NCBI GenBank assembly: GCA_000969725.1
Contig: JXSR01S048247.1
From: Ophiothrix spiculata
Lineage: Eukaryota > Echinodermata > Ophiuroidea > Amphilepidida > Ophiotrichidae
DNA length: 34,740 bases
Direction: 5' to 3' (one strand)
Positions within the stretch are counted from its first letter, which is position 1. Each line of letters starts with the position of its first letter. The translations under genes were made by a program, and so were the position numbers. Positions 30,080 to 34,740 of the stretch are shown piece by piece. The notes under the pieces were generated by a model that was not told the origin of the DNA, made no database searches, and saw nothing but the letters and a program-made list of their open reading frames with translations.

Positions 30080-32580
30080 GCATCCATTGGAGGTTTGTTG
30101 AGTGTCCTCTTCAGAGCTAACAGTTATTGTACTTTACCTGATTTCAGTAATTCATTTTAGCACTGAGAAGAGTACTAACCAAGAGTTTAGTGCGCCTCAC
30201 CCGGGAGCGGAGCGTATAGCGAAAACCGTTTACCCTATACTCCTATGTGATTAAGGCCTTTAAGGAATTTGTATCAGTTACAATGTGCCATTACGGTTAA
30301 TGTTACTTGTAGTATGTTACTTGAGGCCAATATCCGCACAGGGAGCATGGACCTTTGCCTCCTGGGTGTTTGACACACTCTAGGGATGATATTGATACAG
30401 GTGTAGAAACATGAAAACTCTGTCAAGAACATTGCTAATGATGTCTAATCTGAAAGAATATCTTAATGAAAATGACACCATTTTGATTAAAATACCGTTA
30501 TTTAGGGTCAATGTGTTAAACGGCATTTTTGAACTTTGTAATGTCACTTGAAGACATTCAGGCTCTATTTTTGGGTTACAAAGATGAGCCAGTATACTTA
30601 TAATTCTTCAGATTGTCTGGCAATGTTAATTGTGATGATAATTCCTGTTATCCACTTGAAAGGCTCAGACAGAATTTTTAAAGATATGATGAAGTAGGCC
30701 TAAAAGAAATTTAGTCCTTAATCTAGGTCTTACCATGAAAGTTACCATCCATTGTATTGAACTCATTATTGGCACTCATGTCATGAACCTCAATTTTGAG
30801 AGTGCTATAAATGATTTTTTTTCAACAAAAAATCCTAGAGAAAAGGGTTAATAGATGGGATTCCAAATGTTAATCAAACTTGGATTGATTTACTGCAAGA
30901 TAAATAAATGATATGTTTGAGGCTTGGGTTTGAGGTTATGTTTTACAAGCATTAAATAAGTTTGACTTGCTAAATTTAAAACAGCGATGTTTCTCTCAAA
31001 ACCTGAAATACTGGCCTGTCATAAATTTCCAAGATAAAATAAGTCCAGCAAACTGAACTTGGAAAATAACCAAGATAAAACTTGCTTTAAAAAGAAGAAG
31101 TAAGAACATTTAGCTGTTGGTAGCTACAAAACCACTATGACAATCCAATGTTTTCATTGACAGTAGTCCAATGAAAGGTTTTTAGATGTAACATAGGTAG
31201 GACAAATAAGACTAATGGCTTCATATGGAAAATTAGTCATGGTATGATATCTGGAGGAAAGTTTGCCCCTTCCAAGTCAGAGGAGAAAGGAGTAAGGGTA
31301 GAGTGACAGGGATTTTTTACAACAATCTATTTAAAGCAATTTCTTCAAAAATAGCATCTGTGTTGTACATTTTTTTCTATATTGGCCCTACCGAAATGTT
31401 CTTACATAAGCTAAAGCCATGCTCCAGGGACACCTGTTTATATTAAGTTGAAGTTAGGGGAAATTGGGAAAAGAGAAAATGGAAGGAAATTGTCCCTCTG
31501 TCTGGGATGGGTGGGTACATTATCCTGTTGGGTTTATTCACCATCATTGGTTGTCAAACTCCTGGGTCAAACTATGATGTGAATGGGACTTGTGAAACTG
31601 GCAAAATAATGATGAAATTTTAAAATTCCTTTTTGTAGACTTCCAAGTAATTTTATTCATTTTTGCACAGTAGTTTTAGTTGGATTTAACAAGCAGTCCT
31701 TAGTACATACTACTCATGTTGTTAACAAATTTGTCAAAAGAAGGAATTCCTTAATAGTAAAACAACATAGACACATTACTCCAGCCCAAATCATTTGACA
31801 TTTGACTTCATCTAGAATTTCACATTTAGAGAAAATCTGTTAGCATAATAATATAAGCTCATTATACATCAGTTCAAAAAACAAACAAACACCTGTGTCC
31901 TATACTTATAGTACAATAACAAAACAAATGTCAAAACTAACATGAGAAAATTGGACAGGTCATTTGATGACCAAATAATGTGCTATCAAAACATTTAACA
32001 GTTTTTACATCAAAACTTACAAGTAATTATATTATAACAACATCAAAGTCAACTTGTTACATTCTTGCAAAACCACTTCATGAACTGCCGCCAACTTTGG
32101 CTTTTCAACCCCGCTTTCAGATGTGCTTAACTGTACGGACAATGCCCCAAAATAACACAGAAATGTTACCGGCATGTATTATTTTACCAGGGGAGTTTGA
32201 AACTAGGTAGGCCTGGTATATAGATCACAAAAAATAAAATACAAGTGAAAAGTTCAAAACAAAAGAAGAAAAGGTGTCCTTTGGGGCCCCAGGTCTGGTT
32301 AGATGTTTAGTACTAAAACATGCTCATGATGAAAATGGAAGGTGTGGTGAGAGGGGACATCTGACATTTTATTAGTACTTAGAGACCACTTTTCATTCAA
32401 AAATTATGTTAATAATTATGTTTTTGGACAGGAAGCGGTATTTTACAAACAGGGCCCTTGAGGAGGCTCTAGTTCAGCCTTTGGGCCATGGCAGTGCAAC
32501 ATAGCTTTTCAGGCAAAGAAAAGCAGCAAATCCATGTGTAAGCTTACATTTTCTTTGGAATTATATTTTCAGACTGGGGA
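30080..32580. other. No gene recognised
   Basis: The longest stretch without a recognised repeat or gene. A small GC-rich patch (CGCCTCACCCGGGAGCGGAG) stands out near 30192 but has no match elsewhere in the window. Confidence 0.45.
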
Positions 32581-32590
32581 CCAGGCTGTA

Positions 32591-32627
32591 GTTGAACCAC
32601 AGACCGTAAAACGGTCTGTGGTTCAAC
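32591..32627. repeat. Perfect 17-bp hairpin with 3-base loop
   Basis: GTTGAACCACAGACCGT, AAA, ACGGTCTGTGGTTCAAC. A related AGGCTGTAGTTCAAC lies 90 bp downstream (about 32681) and AGGCTGTAGTTGAAC overlaps the left arm. Confidence 0.85.
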
Positions 32628-32639
32628 TTTAAAGTGTAC

Positions 32640-33155
32640 AGCAGAAACACCTTTAAGAACCCTGAGTCGGGCCTGAGTCAGGCTGTAGTTCAACTTTGTC
32701 CCATACAATAAATTACAGTAGGTTTTCTTTACAGAACACTCAGTCAGACTGACTTTATGTTTCACTGGTGGTACTACCCATCCATGTGCAAAAGTAGTGC
32801 TACACACCCACTCTAGGTAGGCCTTCCATGTAACAAATCAAATTTACCTAATATTGAATTCCATGACACCAGCCGTTTGGCAATCCTTGGCATTTATTGA
32901 TAGCTTGTTGTACTCTAGGAATTTGGGTCCTTTGATCAATGGCCCAAAAATTATGGTAATTGCCATTACTAACACCCGATTGGCAAATGAATTTGGTTCA
33001 AAACTAGGGTTTTGCAGGTAGGGGTTGTCCATAAGAGCCAATAAAGGACCACCATTTTAAAGGTACAATTGGTCCAAGATTTTTTGTCCTGCAAACTGTT
33101 TGAATTATCCTGGCTATGGGTCTGCTTGGATCTATCTGCTGGCCAAAACAGTTGT
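32640..33155. other. No gene recognised
   Basis: Short frames of 65-87 codons on the minus strand overlap each other and lack domains. AGGCTGTAGTTCAAC at about 32681 repeats the edge of the nearby hairpin. Confidence 0.45.
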
Positions 33156-33160
33156 GTATG

Positions 33161-33440
33161 GGCCAAACCATAGTTGGCCATCAAACAAAATTTTCACCCC
33201 CAACAAAACGTTTGGTCGTGATGTCACCACATTTTTGCGATCAAATTTAAAGTATAAACCGGTAACAGATATTTCGGACAATGTATATGGCAATTCAACA
33301 CATGTGCAATTTAGCGCGAAATTTTATTTGGTCTCAACTCGGTGTTGAAGTTATTTAATTTGAAGTCAATCGTCATTTTGACATCACGACCAAATGTTTG
33401 GTAGCGAAAATTTTGTTTGCAGGCCGACTATGTTTTGGCC
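33161..33440. mobile_element. 'GGCCAAACCATAG' TIR family, copy 3
   Basis: The ends GGCCAAACCATAGTTGGCC and GGCCGACTATGTTTTGGCC open inverted repeats of about 60 bp, including AACGTTTGGTCGTGATGTCA and TGACATCACGACCAAATGTT. This is the best-preserved copy. An extra GGCCAAAACA lies 20 bp upstream. Confidence 0.85.
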
Positions 33441-33444
33441 ATAA

Positions 33445-34655
33445 CTTTTAAAAACATCCAGTTTGTGTATCCCTCAATGGGAAATGCTAGACTGGTGTAC
33501 TGGTAGTGTACACTTAAAGTTGAAAATGAAAATCTCAATCTCTGTCACATAGTTCACATTTTGTGTTCTACTTGTATAAATCCTTGTATCCCCTGTATGT
33601 TTATTTGGCACTGTTTTATCTGTATCACAAAATAATGTTTCAAAAAGTTTCTGGTTTGATAAATCCATGTGTGCCTACCAGGATTCAGATAAATCCATTT
33701 GAACTCCCTGACTCCATCGTATCTGAAAGATAGTCTAGTACCTGGTAATATCTTCTTCAGTATATTTTGAGGAGCAATTCCCGGGGAGCAATTATTGCAA
33801 TCTTCTAGAAGGCAAAGAATATTTAAATTTACCTTTAAAGCAAGCCTTTAGAGTTCAAACTCAAATTTTGAAAATAAGACTTGAATTTATAGACATTTCG
33901 CTATATAACATGTTAAGAACTTGCTCAATAGCCCTTAAAATATTTTGATTTAAAAAAAAAAAAAAGAGGCATGATAGCATGTGAAAATGTGTTTAGGGTT
34001 CGTAATAAGGTTCATATTTTTGTAGGATTGTAGATAAATATGATGGGTTTTGGTGTTTAGAGTTGTCTAAAAATGAAACCCACTCATTTGACCATGCTTA
34101 TTTGAATATCCCTTCTTGGACAGATCATGCATGGGAATTGTGGTTAAAGTTACAATTGCTTACAAATACAATGATTTGTTGTTGTTTGTAAACATATGTT
34201 TTGGTCTTTTTGGTCCTGTTGTACATGAATCACTTTATATAAATTTACTCATTTCCTTTCTTCTGCACAATACCAGGATGAACCATATGGAAAATCGTTA
34301 CATTTATCGCCAAAGATCTGTTGAAAAATAGCAAGTTGTTACAGGTGTCTTGGGTCAAAAGTCTTTAACCTCTGGCAGGGAAAGTACATTGGCCAGACCA
34401 TGTTGCAAAGCCATGTTGTACCATGTCTGGATTAACAAAATGTCATGTGAGAAAGGTCAAGTTGATGTTATTTTAATTAATTTTGATACAAGATAAAGCT
34501 TTTGAGAAGAAGCATCCGACAGCTTTAAGATTGACCAATTGGTTGGGAGATATTATAAGACCATGCAGCTGATGTTGTTACAAACAAATTAACATGTTGA
34601 ACCCCAAGTTTATTAAATTTCACGAAATAACTTTACAGAAAGTAAAAATAAAGGA
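33445..34655. other. No gene recognised
   Basis: AT-rich, with a 13-A tract near 33953. No supported feature before the minisatellite. Confidence 0.45.
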
Positions 34656-34657
34656 AG

Positions 34658-34740
34658 TGGCTATAGACACGATGATCGTGCGCCTCGATCGAAATGGCTA
34701 TAGACACGATGATCGTGCGCCTGGACCAAAATGGCTATAG
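34658..34740. repeat. 37-bp minisatellite, truncated by the right edge
   Basis: TGGCTATAGACACGATGATC starts units at 34658, 34695 and 34732. Each full unit contains the near-palindrome CACGATGATCGTG and ends with a variable GCGCCTSGAYCRAAA-type junction. At least two full units are present. Confidence 0.9.

Overview
The window reads as non-coding, AT-rich eukaryotic nuclear DNA, most likely from a marine deuterostome. An echinoderm is my best guess and a hemichordate or mollusc is possible. The evidence is consensus splice sites around one short exon, tRNA-derived SINE-like sequences, many terminal-inverted-repeat (TIR) elements, seven exact copies of the octamer TAGGCCTA, and no bacterial-style coding density. 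A 50-base run of N at 22840-22889 shows it comes from a draft assembly. I could not run a search, so the taxon and all family names rest on sequence features alone.

Only one protein-coding segment is convincing: a plus-strand exon at 15719-15855. It lies between a pyrimidine-rich acceptor and a GTAAGT donor and starts with ATG. It encodes a Cys-rich, basic N-terminus followed by the start of a membrane helix, and looks like the first coding exon of a small multipass membrane protein, with a weak DRAM/TMEM150-like resemblance. No second exon was recognised downstream, so the 18.9 kb to the right edge may be intron or intergenic DNA.

The rest is a mosaic of short non-autonomous DNA transposons and repeats. 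From left to right: a TIR element cut by the left edge (1-486); a small TIR element (571-795); a 401-bp element with two 103-bp tandem units (2343-2743); a SINE (3150-3285); a nested pair of TIR elements (3358-3788); a TTAA-ended element (4199-4545); further TIR elements (5599-5864, 7205-7519); a SINE abutting the latter (7529-7679); a second copy of the 'GGCCAAACCATAG' family (7798-8080); a third SINE (10979-11060); a diverged dispersed repeat (11915-12300); an ACCGGT-rich repeat (13965-14140); and a fold-back pair of tRNA-Thr-like sequences (15076-15460) just upstream of the exon.

Downstream of the exon come an intronic TIR element (15947-16170), a Mutator-like fold-back element with perfect 9-bp target duplications (19507-20159), two more ACCGGT-rich copies, a 1.36-kb element with 212-bp TIRs that holds the assembly gap (22031-23393), five further TIR elements (23749-27508), a second dispersed-repeat copy (28075-28450), a 616-bp TIR element carrying a tRNA-like sequence (29461-30076), a perfect short hairpin (32591-32627), the third 'GGCCAAACCATAG' copy (33161-33440) and a 37-bp minisatellite running off the right edge.

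I found no operon, phage, CRISPR, toxin or defence system. The most informative observations are direct evidence that a TAGGCCTA octamer arose by a six-base insertion inside one repeat copy, two palindromic elements carrying tRNA-like sequences, and a gap flanked by a near-identical 131-bp duplication that suggests an assembly artefact.
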